From assembly GCF_958295425.1 (NCBI RefSeq), contig NC_081153.1:18905172-18969171 (forward strand): a DNA stretch of 64,000 nucleotides, in the 5' to 3' direction. A program made the translations under genes and the position numbers. Position 1 is the first letter of the stretch. Every line of letters begins with the position of its first letter. The DNA comes from Solea solea (Eukaryota > Chordata > Actinopteri > Pleuronectiformes > Soleidae). Shown here piece after piece: positions 50,723 to 61,732 of this stretch. Below the pieces are notes generated by a model that was given only the letters and a program-made list of their open reading frames with translations, did no database searches and had not been told where the DNA came from.

Positions 50723-50984
50723 CGACTTTGATACCCAATGACGTATCACATCATTTACTCTCCAAGTTAAATTATTAATATGATTGTAAGTATTATTTAT
50801 TTGTTTGTTTGTTTGTTTAAATGTCCTAATACTATTTTTTTTTTTTTAGTCAGAATAACAGAGATGAGGGAAACACTTTCATTCACTGTTACAGATAACA
50901 GATGTTGTCCTTTTTTTTTTTTTTTAATTAAAGTCAGTAAATTAAGACATTGTACTTACTCACTGCAGCAGAAACAAGCCCCAG

Positions 50985-51033
50985 CACACACACAAACACA
51001 CACACACGCACACACACACACACACACACACAC
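50985..51033. repeat. (AC)n microsatellite
   Basis: AC run interrupted by CAAACA and CACGCA. Confidence 0.9.
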
Positions 51034-51295
51034 TCTTCACCATCATATCATCAGCTGTGGTGAAAAACTGCACTTTGTTAAATCATTATTATTCAAGGAC
51101 AAAACAGACAGCGATACTGTGGTGGACTTTGATGTTGTTTTTCAGGCTGAGTGTTTTTTTGTTTGTTTTTTTTAAAGCACAGCTTTGACTCCAGCCATCA
51201 AACATATGAGGCACTGAGTCATGATTGTCCTGGTGTTACTCATCTGTCTGCATGATCTGTGTTCCTTTGTCTCCAATGATGTCAATAAAGTCTAC

Positions 51296-51300
<5 letters not shown>

Positions 51301-51345
<45 letters not shown>
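51301..51345. repeat. (AT)n microsatellite
   Basis: Pure AT run of about 45 bp, about 190 bp beyond the predicted poly(A) signal of the CD59-like gene. Confidence 0.9.
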
Positions 51346-51350
<5 letters not shown>

Positions 51351-51531
51351 TAACAATCATCAACATTTAAACGCAACTTCAGTGGCGTGCACAGACATTT
51401 TGAAGGGCAGGGGCCAAAATTAAAAGGGCATTACGCCGGCCCCAGCCATTTGCCTACCTCGCCTCCACATTTCTAACGACCCTGCCGCGTGTGAAGAGTG
51501 ACATGAGGAGTTTCTGTGAGGATTTGAAAAC

Positions 51532-51537
51532 TTTATT
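51532..51537 (-). terminator. Poly(A) signal AATAAA of the CD59-like gene
   Basis: Canonical AATAAA on the minus strand (TTTATT on plus), about 123 bp after the stop codon at 51660-51662. This gives a short 3' UTR of roughly 150 bp. Confidence 0.6.
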
Positions 51538-51659
51538 GTTAGTTGTTTGCAAAATGATAAGCAGCTCAACAGAGTGCTACAACATGAGCATCAACACACT
51601 GAAGGGATTCATTTTTACCAGATTATTGCTTTTGTTTTGTTTTGATTTGTTTCAATTTC

Positions 51660-54389
51660 TTAACCAAAAAAATCCTTGAGTTTGTCAAGAAAGCTTTTTT
51701 CTTGACCATTGCAGAGGTTTGACTGACAGCAGTCAAAGGTGAAGTCAGGAAGGGCGTATCTGACCGCCAGAGTCATGAAGTCACAGTCTGCATACCTCAT
51801 ACACCCAGTGTAGGTCTTTTCTAAAGGGACAGAATGTGAAATACACAGCATAAGTTATGTGGATTTAACCATAACAGAAAATGCCTGTACGCTATTCAAC
51901 ATTTTTGAAATAACTATGTGGCAAAAGACTCTTTTGCCGGTTGCTGGTGAACGACTTGTACTTTGTCTTCTCTAAAAAGGAACATAATTTACAAAAATCA
52001 ACACTATGCTCTATTGCAGAAGACATGCAAGTAGTGATTGAGACCATTAACTTTACAGGAAAATGTTTAATGACATTGCAAATTAGGTGGGAAGTAGAAG
52101 CTCATTTCCCCATATAGACTTCTATTCAAGCGGGGTTTTTGCAACCAGCTGTCTTGCCCCCTGGTGGCCATTCAATATATTGTTACTTCCGGGTTGGCTT
52201 CATGGAGGAAACCAGAAGACTACGTCCATTTTTTATTTGGAGAATAGCAATAACAGACAATTTCACTCTCTAACGAATGTTATTTGTCTATTTCTATTAA
52301 ATGTATCACTTACACTAGAACTTAACTATTTATATTTATAATATTATAAGATAGGGGTCAAATGACCTGGGGGCCACATGAGCTTCAAGTCTGGTCAGTG
52401 AAGAAAAGTCTTACTGTGTGGTGAAAAACACCTGTTCAGTGGGGGTGGGCGATATTAGCTTAAAATGATATCACAATATTCCAACATGATATCGACACAA
52501 CAACATTAGAGGCGATATTTGACATCATTTCAAAATGTTTTTGTTTCACAATATAAAAAAAAAAAAATATTTATGATGCAAAATATACCTGTAAATAAAA
52601 TGACGGGTCACGCGTTGCCCTCTGATTGTTATTATGTGGCCCTCAAACTTAAATGTTTATTTTTGATATTTACAGGTATATTTTGCATCATAAAAGTGTA
52701 TTTTATTGTCAATCATATGTCATTGCGTATTAAAAAAAACACTTTTATTTTGAAATGATGTAATTGATATTTTTGGTATTGATATTACTAAGTAAAGTCC
52801 CTTATGATAATGTATGTTGTGATGTGGTGCTATATATAAGTCAATTTGATTTGATGTGATTTTGCTAGAAAGTAGATGGGCATATTTTTGTCTGCCAAAC
52901 TTTTGACATTCTACCTCAACTCTGCCATCATATTCCTTACCCTTCAACCCATCCAATCATAAAAATTGGTGAAATATTTCTATTGTTATAAATAGCTTTG
53001 GATTGAGTTTTCTTTACCATGCAGGCTTACCTTCACTGGTGAGTTTGAGGCAGGTGTCTTCACCTTGGTTACAGCCATGTTTGACTTCACAGCTGCTGCT
53101 GGAGCCACCGGGGCAGGAATAACACTGCAGCGAGACGCCTGGAGAGACATAAAACACTTCATTCAGACTTTTCCTTTTGTCTGGAGTAAAGTTTGTCAAC
53201 ATCAACTCATCTTCCATCTCCCGTCAAACTAATATGTGCTGTGAGTTTTTCCTAACTCAAAAAGTGAAGGACAGATTTGGAAAACATTTCCTAGAGTTGT
53301 AGGTTATTGCTCCTGGAAGAATTGGTTACATATTAGTGGTGATGTGGAATAAAATCAATTAACATCTTACACTGACAGATGTATACTTTGCATTTAGTTT
53401 TGTATCTGTATCTATAATCTATTTATATTTTGGATGATGTTATGTGTGATTTTAACCCTTAGTGCTCAGGTGGCACAGATCTATGCCACAGGTTCATAAA
53501 AATGCGCCAAGCGAACTTTGAACTGTGACATATTTCCAAATTTCACACAATTTCAAACAAGCAGATTTTAAACATTTTCTGTACTTTTTTCTGTACTTTT
53601 TAAGTGTGTTTATATAGTTGGTGAAAATATATATTTTTTTATCAAATTGTCTAGTTTGTGCTGAAAAAAAGGCTATAAGACACTTTATATTGTACATTAA
53701 ACATGGTAATGGAAAAAAAGTAGCCGGAATGCTCTGCGTTAATAAGAGGCAGCAACATTTAATAGCACAACTTATGTACCTTATTCACTCCAGAGCAAGC
53801 ATTTTAAGATTTGGGGTACAGACAAATTCCAAATGGTATTTTTAATATAAATTATAGGCAAGCAAAATATATCAATTTTATTTGATTAAACAAAAATATA
53901 TTCTGTGTTGATAAATGTAATTATATTCTTACTTTTACCCACACAGTTCACACACAAACCTGTTTAAGCCAAACAATACTTAGTCTAAATAGCTATACAT
54001 TCCTGTGCCAAAAAAAATTTAAATAAATGCAATTAAATAACCGATTCTACAGTCTACATTTTACTGCAACATTTGGATTTAAAAACTGTATTTCGTGAAA
54101 TATCAGATCAGATCAGATTAGAATATCATGACCTTGTCTCAACAGGGACACAATGACACAATAGCAGTCCATGGAAACTGCTCACTGATCTGCTAAAATG
54201 TCCCTTCAGGCTGTTGTGTCCTCTCTGTTACCTCTCTCACTCCACTAAGCTGCACGTCTCAGTGCAGAAATGAAAGTGTGACCATTAATGAAGGAGTTTG
54301 TTCTTTTTGCCTCCACTTTTTTTTTTTTTCTCACCAAGTCCGAACATGGCGAAGCTGGCGCCGAGGAAAAACACCACAAAGTTTCTCAT
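51660..54389 (-). CDS. CD59-like secreted Ly6/uPAR three-finger protein (3 coding exons)
   Basis: The exons are 54389-54335 (ATG start), 53138-53031 and 51820-51660 (TAA stop), all minus strand with GT-AG introns in phase 1. The spliced frame is 324 nt, 107 aa. Residues 1 to about 20 are a signal peptide (MRNFVVFFLGASFAMFGL). The mature part opens LQCYSCP, has TGCMRYADCDF in the middle and ends CCQSNLCN. Its ten cysteines (24, 27, 35, 41, 48, 61, 67, 85, 86, 91) follow CD59 spacing with one extra residue before the third. CD59 blocks the complement membrane attack complex, and this is the nearest family I recognise. Two oddities: the chain ends 15 residues after LCN in a charged tail (KSFLDKLKDFFG) with no hydrophobic GPI signal, and Met replaces the Trp after the sixth cysteine that matters in mammalian CD59. 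It may therefore be a soluble Ly6 protein of other function. Exon-intron phases match the Ly6 family. Confidence 0.88.
52090..52215 (+). mobile_element. Dispersed teleost repeat in intron 2
   Basis: It contains CCCCATATAGACTTCTATTC, GGTTTTTGCAACCAGCTGTC, GCCCCCTGGTGGCCATTCAA and CTTCCGGGTTGGCTTCATGG, in the order found in a widespread short fish repeat. It is antisense to the host gene. Confidence 0.55.
52440..52830. mobile_element. Fold-back element in intron 2 of the CD59-like gene
   Basis: Inner arms at 52572-52597 and 52667-52692 are perfect 26-bp inverted repeats (core GATGCAAAATATACCTG). Outer arms at 52522-52536 and 52747-52761 (ACATCATTTCAAAAT) are a further 15-bp perfect pair. Flanking text includes GGGCGATAT and GATATCGACAC, in the style of fish GATATC-rich non-autonomous elements. 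Outer limits are approximate. Confidence 0.7.
53452..53735 (+). repeat. Dispersed repeat, copy 2 (intron 1)
   Basis: Related to 48225-48430. This longer copy begins TTAACCCTTAGTGCTCAGG, which resembles a TTAA-flanked transposon end, but a matching right end was not found. Confidence 0.5.
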
Positions 54390-54418
54390 GGCGACTGAAA
54401 GTGCTGTCTTGTCTGAAA
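54335..54418 (-). other. Exon 2 of the CD59-like transcript (5' UTR plus signal-peptide coding)
   Basis: A strong acceptor (a T-rich tract then CCAG on minus) precedes the exon at 54418. 29 nt of UTR come before the ATG at 54389-54387, in context TCGCCATGA. The donor is CTTG followed by GTGAG at 54334. The signal peptide thus sits on its own exon, as in other Ly6 genes. Confidence 0.75.
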
Positions 54419-54953
54419 CTGGAAAAAAAACAAAAACACAATTTTCCAGTTGAGTCACAGCTGGTTAAAATGCAGTTTTTAGAGTTGTTTTGTTTACACA
54501 CATGCCACCTCAAAATGTATTTGGTCAAGAGATTTTTTTCACAAAGTTTAATGCACTCATTATTTTTCCATCTTGGTCGACTTTGGATCAGTTCAGTATA
54601 AATGAATATAGTCTTCACACAGATACATAAAGCAGACTGAACCCTTAAACTATTTGCAGGAAATTCCTTCCAGTAACTAAAAAATAAACCATAAAATAGA
54701 GGTGCAGCCTTTTTTTATTATTAATTTTTACTATTTTACGTCAAAAAAAGTGCAGCAGACCTGCACAACCAAAGTGTGTGCTGAAACAATGAAGAAAAAG
54801 TAGAAAAACAAAAATAGAGGTCTGAAAGCTGTAGCTCCCTTCAATGCACTTTTAATGAGACATCCACCAGTGACACTCTTTCAGCTTCCAGCACTTCTGC
54901 AGACTTTGTGGCCTAACTACGAAATAAATAAGCTGCACTCATCTAACACTCAC

Positions 54954-55020
54954 CTGTGGATGAGGAGAAAATGACTTTCAGCTTGTGAAGACGAGGCTTT
55001 CTAAAACTGCACAGAGACAC
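54954..55020 (-). promoter_or_regulatory. Likely 5' non-coding first exon and promoter-proximal region
   Basis: A good donor (CACAG followed by GTGAGTG at 54953) ends an exon-like minus-strand stretch. Upstream are an ETS-type ACTTCCTGTG (about 55017-55026) and a CCAAT-box-like GGCCAATTTG (about 55084-55093). The transcription start is not determined. No clear TATA box is visible at the expected distance. Confidence 0.5.
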
Positions 55021-55444
55021 AGGAAGTAAACAAACCGTTTGTTTGGGCTCAGAGTCTATGTGTGGATTTGTTTCAAATGTCTACAAATTGGCCAGTGCAA
55101 TGCAGCACAGTTTGCGTAACACAGAGACGGACGATCGATCGCCGCTCATATTGACAGAAAGGAGTCTGTCAGGGTAATGTTTTTGTGATGCTGTGATTTT
55201 TATGCATCAACTGCGTAATTTGGGTTTGAAGTTATTTAGAAGTGGTCAGATGACTTCACTTTCAATGGAGATTAAACTGAGGCAGACAGGTCCCCTTCAT
55301 TTTACAGTTCTTTGGATTTCATCAAACTCAGACATGGTAAGGCAAACTAAGAATGTTGCACTTACCATTCTGTAGTTCTGTTGAAATCCTGAGAGATTAA
55401 GATTATCAGGTGAGACAACCAAAGATTCTGGAGTCAGTGATGAG

Positions 55445-55841
55445 TTAACCTTTAACACGTAAGCCTAAAAAAATCTTTTTTTGCTAATTTAAACCATAAA
55501 AGGGCCAGAAAATTTCCTCTGGCTTTTGCCAATTTTTCCAATTTTCTTATTGTAAAATAACATTTGTTTGAGTGTTTGTCTCAATGTCCAAAAACAGGAC
55601 AAAAAATGGAATACAGGTATTTTTCCTACTCTCTCCTCTCTGGTGATAAAGACGTTGATTCACCGGCTTCCTGCAACAGCGCAAATGTAATAACCACGCG
55701 TTGGTTTTTCCGTGCAACTTCTCAGCTTTCAGAAACCTTTGGAATTTTGACGATAGCACAAACCGTTGCTTACTTGCAGGAATGCAAAATGTTCTTGCGA
55801 GAAAAGTGGCGTCAGCGATACGCTCGGTGTTAAAGGGTTAA
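55445..55841. mobile_element. piggyBac-like MITE, copy B (397 bp)
   Basis: The left end is TTAACCTTTAACAC (one C lost) and the right end GTGTTAAAGGGTTAA. Internal text matches copies A and C (AAAAGGGCCAGAAAAT, CTCTCTGGTGATAAAGACG, CTTCCTGCAACAGCG). Flanks outside TTAA differ on the two sides, supporting TTAA as the target duplication. It lies about 400 bp upstream of the CD59-like promoter region. Confidence 0.8.
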
Positions 55842-57265
55842 GTTGAAAAGCTGCATTGAAGACAGCTCAGATCCGAGTATTAATGAGACAATGCCAAAAC
55901 ATCAACAATGAAATGTTAACAGTTTCGGCATCCTCTCAGATTCTGGCAAACAGTGTGCCAGGTCTGACACATATAGTTAATAAGCATTGAGATAGTGTCT
56001 CCGGTCCAGATGACTGGCACCTTGGAATATAACGAGGTAACCTTGAAATGCGCCTAGTTTGTTTCTTATCATAAGTTATGGCTGTTTATATTGAACACCA
56101 AGTCTGATTATTAGAAAATGTGAGTGAATTAAACTTAAAGTTGGCTGAAGATTAAAATTTTCTCTCACAATCCCCCTCTTTATTGATTCCCACAATCAAT
56201 AAACTAGTTATATCTATCAGCCCAAGGACGACTGCTCGTTGTGAATCCAAAATAGATTCAATAAAGGAGAATACACAATCAAATATGCATCTGTAAAAAG
56301 AAATACAATTGAGAATGAAAAGATACAATATGAATAACAAATAATAATGTAAATAATAGGGATGTCCCGATACCGTTATCAAAAACTGGAGTATCTACCG
56401 ATACCGATATTATTCTGATACAGTCATTTTAGATCATTTATGAACGTATGAAGCTGTTCACGACACATTTGTGCTGAGTCATTTCAAAGTATCATAGTGA
56501 AGTATTGAAGTATGCAATATAAAGGATTTTTGGATTGTATCGGAGTTTACATTTCTCTCCGTATGATATCCGATTCCTTTCCCTAGTAAATAACACGGGG
56601 TGTTTATAGTGCAACATAAAGTTCACAGCACATTCATTTTGCCTGAACAGAGGAGTCTAGAGCTGTGAGCTGGTCCACTGTTACTGCTGCAGGCTCTGCT
56701 CTTAAAGGTAATATCTCTGTCCATCACAAACAAAGATGAGTCAGCACTTTTCTGCGGAGAGCGAAACTGATACGACAAACACAGACAACAGCTGCTAATT
56801 ACAAAATTTAAACCAACGCTATAAAAACAACATGGACTGATCTTTTAGTTTCACTGCAGTTATTAAATATATATATATATATATATATTAGAGTTTAACA
56901 TAGGATATGTGTTTTTAAGAGGACATATCCTACTTCTAATTATAATTTATGGCAGGCTGTTCACTTAAAGGTGTATTACTGCTCTCCAGAGTTCCAAGTT
57001 TTTTTTGTTTTTGTTTTTTTTTATCAGTTCTTCTACACAATCCAAGTGCACTCAGAGCAGTTGTAGTCAAAGTTGGAATTCCAACTCGGAAAGTTGGAGC
57101 AACTATGACATTATTATTATTATATGTTATTTCACGATGACTGCCACTCGTAAAAACCCTGCTAATTTTACTGTAATTTGCACTTCTGTCTATTTGAATT
57201 CATATTTAATAAATAATTGACACATCATTTCTAATGACCTAAGAAGGAATAAGTCAGGTGATTTT
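55842..57265. other. Non-coding stretch with one dispersed repeat
   Basis: No gene recognised. 56358-56590 is a repeat listed separately. 56866-56888 is a TA run. Confidence 0.4.
56358..56590 (+). mobile_element. Fragment of a GGGATGTCCCGAT-type fish element
   Basis: It starts TAGGGATGTCCCGATACCG and carries repeated GATACCGATAT motifs, ending with GATATCCGATTCC. This text is typical of a common teleost non-autonomous DNA transposon. Boundaries are approximate. Confidence 0.55.
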
Positions 57266-57269
57266 ATTT

Positions 57270-57548
57270 CTGGCCACAAGGTTGGTTGCCTTTGCAGCAA
57301 GAAGACCCGGTGTTCTCTGGGTTCTCTGGCTTCCTCGCACAGTCCAAAAACATGCAGTAGGGGGATTAGGTCACTCTAAATTGACCGTAGGTGTGAATGT
57401 GAGAGTGAATGGTTGTTTGTCTTTATGTGGCTCTGCAATGGACTGGCAAACTCTCCAATGAGTACCCCCCCCCCCCCATCACCTTATGTCAGCTAAGATT
57501 GGCACAGCACCCCCAGTAGATAAAGCGGTAGAAAATGGATGGATGGAT
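57270..57548 (+). mobile_element. SINE-like teleost repeat, copy 3
   Basis: It shares with the copy at 37505 the segments GTTGCCTTTGCAGCAAGAAG, CTCTAAATTGACCGTAGGTG, GGACTGGCAAACT and a tail GGTAGAAAATGGATGGATGG. It includes a poly-C run at 57465-57477. The tRNA-like head is truncated. Confidence 0.7.
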
Positions 57549-57769
57549 TTTATTTCTTTAAGGAGTCACATTAAAAACCCTTCACGTCCCCCCACACAAG
57601 TCGGGAGGTGCAGTAGTTCTCTGATCTCACTGTCTCCCTCCCTCAGTCTTCACTTTTATTTGTTAACCCCCTCAAAAATGACGGCAACACCAGGGAATAA
57701 TAATAACAACGTAGAAGTGCTCAGGGTCAGTCTCTTGTGTCACATATGAAGTTTCCAGGCTATCGGTCA

Positions 57770-58435
57770 GTAACAGGAACTTAAATGCACAGTATGTAAT
57801 ATCTGCCACTGGGGTCTCTCTTTCTCTTTCTCTCTCTCAATCAAAACCATACAAAACAAGAAAATCAGAGATGGCAGACTTCACCCCATTCACGCAACAA
57901 GCCTCTGTTGGCCTCTGTTGGTCATATTGGCAAGTGTGGATACACAAACAGACAGACAGACACACGTAGCCACTAAAAACAATACTTTACTTCCACTCCA
58001 TGGGGTGAAGTAATAATTAGTTTGATGACAGCAGGGAGCAGAATGGGATCAGGAGCTTCTGCTCACTTCCAGGTAAGTGAATGATCCTCTCTGTCTTTTT
58101 CCCACAGTCCAAAGTCTTGTATTCCAGCTTTTGTTTAAGTTGCATATCTGGGGTTTCTAGCCAGTATTTTTTTATGTGGATTTTGAAAGAAATACCCTTC
58201 AAAAAGCCTATGTATGTATGTAAAAAAAAAAAACATATGCACAACAAGCTTGTGACTTAAACAGCCACTGACAATATGGATAACAATGTGGCAGTTAAAA
58301 GCATTGGTGTGAGTGATGTGAAGATTTTAGCACTGCTTCAAAATTAGCACATGAAAGAAACAGAAATACAACATGTTTTCTACACATTTCCCACAATTTG
58401 AGGTTTGATTGACAGTCTTGTAATTATATCATCTT
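57770..58435 (+). repeat. Dispersed element, copy 1 of an inverted pair
   Basis: AACTTAAATGCACAGTATGT at the left and GAGGTTTGATTGACAGTCTT at the right are both found inverted at 60525-60910. The shared centre includes TAGTTTGATGACA, GGGATCAGGAGCTTCTGCTC and CAAAGTCTTGTATTCCAG. A third fragment lies at 44372-44460. Confidence 0.65.
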
Positions 58436-59854
58436 TGTCTTCTGCACTGGTTTAATGACTATGACTGGAAAACTAGCACCAGCTGTTTGTCTGAGTGAAC
58501 CAGCTCCCAGTCTTCACAACAAGAGTGAAAGCAAACATGCATTTCATTTGCATTTTCTCTTTATGAACACAATGGGCGACACTGTTGCACTGAGCGACCG
58601 GAAAAGTTTGGCTCCTCAAATTCACCAAAACTTCAAATCGATTAAAAAGTCTGTCTGAGACAAACAGTTTTATTTTGCGTGTTTTTGAACGAAAAATGAA
58701 AACTGTCAGGAGAGATGTTTTTATTATGAAGCTTTCCGCACAACTCATCCTCCGAGTGCTGCCAGCAATGACACAGGTTTTTGTGTCAATAAACGACTCA
58801 AACTCTCATAGAAGTGTTATGAGTTTTATAATCCTGAATTCATATTAGTCTCTCCTTTCTTCCCCTCTCTCTCTGTCTCTCTGTCTCTCTGTCTGTGTGT
58901 GTGTGTGTGTGTGAAGATCATTATAAGCTTCAAAGCCTGGAGGCGTGAAATCAGAGTGCACACACTCAAATCCATGCACCAGAAGCATGAAATGGAAGTT
59001 CATGTTTCAGTTTTTCTTCTCTAATTATTTTCTTTATGGACCTGCAGCTTTTTTTTTTAAATCAGAGAGATGATTTCTGTTTAAATAATAGATGAGATTA
59101 TGTTGTAACCAGTGACGTTTATTTCAATTCATCCTAATAAGCCTTAAAAAATGTTGTCTTCACCAACTTAGAGTTGTAATTTCGCAATGTTTCATTCAGA
59201 GGAGTCATAAGTCTAATTGTGTGACATTTTCCAGAGGGGAGCTCCACATTGTTTCACAGTGGTTCGAATCGTCGCTGTCTGAAAACGACATGACTTTCCT
59301 TTGCCATTGCAGCTATTTAGGTTAATGACTGGATGTCCTGCTGCTCATTACTTCTCGTCTGAGGCCGAGCTCAAGGCTGGTGTAATGAGGCAAACCAGTG
59401 CTTTTATTTGTTTCTGGAGCTGAATCAAGCTTCAGTGGTTTTGTTTCCTACCTCTGTAGTTTCCACACCAGCGGCATAGATGCCTTTTCTAACGACAATG
59501 TAAATTGTGATCGCTTGGGTTTCCTGTAAAAGGCACAGTGATTTCATTAGAACTCATTTGCTACCTTTTACTATTTTCACAGAATTGTGGTGCTGTAGTC
59601 AGAAAAAATTTAATCAATCTACACCGAAAATTTGCAGTCAGATCTGTAGAATTCGCTTTAAGATTGACTATGCAACATTTTTATGCAACTGAACTGAATT
59701 ACCTTATAAATGACAAGACCTATGTAATATATATTTTATGTGGCATACTGTTTTCAACACTCTTTGACTCCATAAAAATCTGTATTTCTATTGAAGGTAA
59801 CAGACTGCTTTGTGTGTCTTACATACAGTTTAATTTTGAAAATTGCCAGAAAGA
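58436..59854. other. Non-coding stretch
   Basis: No gene recognised. 58868-58913 is a TC/TG microsatellite. 59200-59420 reads like unique sequence and might be a conserved element, without proof. Confidence 0.35.
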
Positions 59855-60362
59855 ATAAACGTTAGACACCTGAGCCTCAAAATGTGACTTTTTTGCTTAT
59901 TTTAGCCATAAAAGGGCCAGAAAATGTCCTGTAACTAAGTGCTTTTGCCCATTTTTCCAGAATAACTTTAAATATCTATGTTATTTACAATTTACTGCAT
60001 GTTAAAATAGAGTATTAACAATTGAAAATGAAGAAAAACTGTACACTGAAAAAAATGTACACTGTAGTTGTACATGAACACCAGATTTTGCGTGTTAAAT
60101 TTGAAATTTGAACAGTATGGCACATATTTAAAATAACATTTGTTTGATTCTTTGTTTTAATGTCCAAAAACAGGCCAAGAAATGGAAACTATGCACAGGT
60201 GTTTTTCCAACTCTCTTCTCTCTGGTGACGAAGAGGATGTTTCGCTGGCTTCCTACAACAGGGCGAGGGAAATTACCGTAAAAACCACATTTTGGCTTTG
60301 ACTTGCACTTTTTTCCCGGTAGCACAAACCATCACGTAATAACGGTAATGTTAAAGGGTTAA
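59855..60362. mobile_element. piggyBac-like MITE, copy C
   Basis: The right end is GTTAAAGGGTTAA as in copies A and B. The left end is decayed (AACGTTAGACACCTGAGCCTC). Internal order matches copy A without the nested insertion: CCATAAAAGGGCCAGAAAAT, TTTACAATTTACTGCATG, AACAGGCCAAGAAATGG, CTCTGGTGACGAAG. Confidence 0.75.
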
Positions 60363-60524
60363 ATGTTCTACATGTTCCTCTTTATTCAGTAAAACGTCAG
60401 GACTTTTCAGTGTGAAGTCACCAACCTAGTCATCCTGCAAATATTTCATAATAAAAATATTGTTGGAAGAAAAACACTTTTTAAAAAAGCTGACATATTG
60501 TGTGACATATGCAACTTGAAAGAC

Positions 60525-60910
60525 AGATAATATAATTACAAGACTGTCAATCAAACCTCAAATAGCGGGAAATGTGTTGAAAACTGCCACTTTATCTATA
60601 TTGTCATTGGATGTTTAAGTTGTACGTGTGTTTTGTTTTGTTTTTTACATATAATATTTTTATTGCAATATTAAGGCTTTTTAAAGGGCATTTCCACCAC
60701 ATGCAACTTAAAAATAAACCTGGAATACAAGACTTTGAACTTTGGGGAAAAAAGGGGAGGGTATCGTTCACTTGTGGAAGTGAGATGAAGCTCATGATCC
60801 CATTTTGCTCCAAATTGTCATCAAACTAATTATTTTGATATGGTTTTGATTGAGAGAGAGAAAAAGAGAGTGACAGATATTACATACTGTGCATTTAAGT
60901 TCCTGTTATT
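60525..60910 (-). repeat. Dispersed element, copy 2 of an inverted pair
   Basis: Reverse-complement relative of 57770-58435, shorter by an internal gap corresponding to about 57855-58010 of copy 1. About 2.1 kb separate the two arms. Confidence 0.65.
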
Positions 60911-61700
60911 GCACTTGTCAGGCTGTTACTGTAATAATGTCAATTTAAAGTCACCAGAATTCCAGTTTCTCACTTTTTAATAGCATTCACATCACGCCTG
61001 GAGTGGCTAATCAGGATGTGCAGGAAGATTCCTGGTGGGCCGAGTTGGTTACTGGGCCACAGGGTTGGTAAAAGCAATCATTGTATAAATAGATTATCAT
61101 ATGACAGCTTTTAGCAGTGGGCTAACTTAACCATGACTAACTCTGCCTGGGGTAAACTGTGATACACAACTGCAGGCGGTGAAATTATTAAGAACATTAT
61201 GTCACAAGCTCAAAATTAGAATCTAGTAATATTCGGTAATAATGTTTAAAAAAAAAGCTGCAGTGATCCTGCAGCTGAAAAATTTGCATTTTCCTGTTTT
61301 TGCTATTTTTTTCTGTTCCCAGCTTGTACTTTATACACACGTTCATTTCACTCGTTCACTCACTGCCTTGTTTCATTCTCTCTTTGTTCTGTACACACCC
61401 TTCCTCCAGTCAACCACAGTGTCTTTCTTTCATTTCCCAGTCCACTGGGTTAAATATGGGAAAACTAAACCAATCGGGCCATGACATGGTTATTATTTTT
61501 AACTGGTATATTTTAATTCTCTCTCTCTCTCACTCACTCTCACTCTTTCGCTCATTATTGCAATGCTTTCCTTTAGAAGATTTAAGATTTGAACTTGCAA
61601 ATTAATAAATCATTAACATTTGGCCTGTGCGAGTGTGTGTGTGTGTGTGTGGACTCTCAAAAGAAAAACAGTCCGTGAATTAAGAAAGAAACCCCACTCT

Positions 61701-61732
<32 letters not shown>

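Larger units (their letters stand above)
48431..51520. other. Gene-poor DNA downstream of the CD59-like gene
   Basis: No exon recognised. Content is mostly AT-rich unique sequence plus microsatellites: TA/CA compound at 49731-49823, AC at 50687-50719 and 50985-51033, and AT at 51301-51345. Confidence 0.4.

Noticed and set aside
53452..53735. Full-length TTAA transposon
   Set aside because: The left end looks right (TTAACCCTT), but I could not find an inverted right end, so it is listed only as a dispersed repeat.
55564..55833. 89-codon plus-strand frame
   Set aside because: It lies inside MITE copy B, and the matching regions of copies A and C do not keep the frame.
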